DNA of 50,341 bases. It comes from Pontibacillus halophilus JSM 076056 = DSM 19796 (lineage in GTDB: Bacteria; Bacillota; Bacilli; Bacillales; BH030062). The position numbers and the translations under genes are program-made. The stretch covers positions 1 through 50,341 of the forward strand of contig NZ_AULI01000020.1 in NCBI RefSeq assembly GCF_000425205.1, read 5' to 3'. The notes below the pieces were generated by a model. It saw only the letters and a list, made by a program, of their open reading frames with translations. It searched no databases and was not told the DNA's origin. The number at the start of each line of letters is the position of its first letter. The stretch's first letter is position 1. Positions 49,984 to 50,341 of this stretch are shown here, in pieces.

Positions 49984-50341
49984 TGTGTTTTGCAAGAGAA
50001 AAGTACATAATAATGCAATGAAAAATACATAAGCTTGCCAGCCGATATTTTTAGTAGTTTTGTCTGGATAATGCATGGCTAACCCGGTAGCTATCTCCTG
50101 AAAATGTAAGTACATGAGCGTGGTGTATGACACGATCAACTAAAGCTGCTGTTAGCCTCGAGTCTACAAATATTCGATTCCACTGACTAAATTCCAAATT
50201 TGAAGTGATAATGATGCTCTTCTGCTCGTACCAATCGGTGATGAGTTGAAATAGAAGCTCGGCTCCTTCTTTACTGAATGGAATGTATCCCATCTCATCT
50301 AAAATAATTAGATCTACTTTTTTAAAACGGTTCCTAAACTG
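49984..50341 (-). mobile_element. IS21-family element, right end, copy 2
   Basis: Reverse complement of copy 1. The terminus TGTGTTTTGC begins at 49984 and the window ends inside istB. Here the element disrupts an immunity gene, so the two flanks show two different insertion sites of the same IS in the toxin region. Confidence 0.85.
50051..50341 (-). CDS. istB: IS21-family helper ATPase IstB, C-terminal part
   Basis: Identical to the partial protein at 1-291, open to the window edge, with the Walker B motif and the family ending. The N-terminal half lies outside the window. Confidence 0.9.
   Translation of the reverse strand, partial: QFRNRFKKVDLIILDEMGYIPFSKEGAELLFQLITDWYEQKSIIITSNLEFSQWNRIFVDSRLTAALVDRVIHHAHVLTFSGDSYRVSHALSRQNY

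Noticed and set aside
1-50341. Complete linear replicon with terminal inverted repeats
   Set aside because: The terminal repeats are the ends of an IS21 gene, not telomere-like, and no replication genes are present.

Overview
The window looks like a Bacillaceae chromosome segment, probably from a halotolerant relative of Bacillus. Evidence is the strong AGGAGG ribosome binding sites, frequent GTG/TTG starts, a CcpA cre box, a XylR-type ROK operator, CwlK-like and YqfW-like proteins, a csp gene and an LXG/YezG toxin system. The species cannot be named from sequence alone. Both ends are the same 359 bp in opposite orientation, the 3' part of an IS21-type istB gene. The window is therefore bounded by two copies of one insertion sequence and probably represents a contig cut at that repeat.

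Layout. 1-1116: IS21 end, a broken nuclease-toxin tip and its YezG-type immunity gene. 1198-6282: a YqfW-like nucleotidase, a possible structured minus-strand transcript with a consensus promoter, an acidic small protein, a CwlK-like peptidase, an SNase-like lipoprotein that lacks two catalytic arginines, two small unknown genes, an IS21 remnant and a CwlK pseudogene. 6593-22040: an exopolysaccharide cluster headed by an extended -10 promoter and a structured leader that resembles an epsC/EAR RNA. It encodes sugar-nucleotide enzymes, an initiating sugar transferase, glycosyltransferases, a polymerase-like membrane protein and a flippase; the part after about 9955 is markedly AT-rich.

22099-35406: a complete glucuronide operon. 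A ROK repressor faces a TRAP transporter (dctP, dctQ, dctM), beta-glucuronidase, a GH31 glucosidase, uxaC, uxuA, an SDR fructuronate reductase, kdgA and kdgK. Together these take up a glucuronide, hydrolyse it, and convert glucuronate through fructuronate, mannonate, KDG and KDPG to pyruvate and glyceraldehyde-3-phosphate. The control region holds a XylR-like palindrome and a perfect cre match.

35407-42585: a 30-residue cationic peptide gene, a 36-bp perfect palindrome, a NERD-helicase, a broken secreted aminopeptidase, a lipoprotein, a YezG paralog, a small membrane protein, a cold shock gene and transposon debris. 42673-49983: a polymorphic-toxin region. One intact LXG nuclease toxin with its YezG-type immunity gene is followed by decayed toxin tips, YezG and SUKH immunity genes, ISL3 and IS110 fragments, and a second decayed LXG copy ending in an open tip. 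Three copies of a structured noncoding element (cores at 43308, 46437, 47097) lie between these modules and are the best candidate here for something undescribed.
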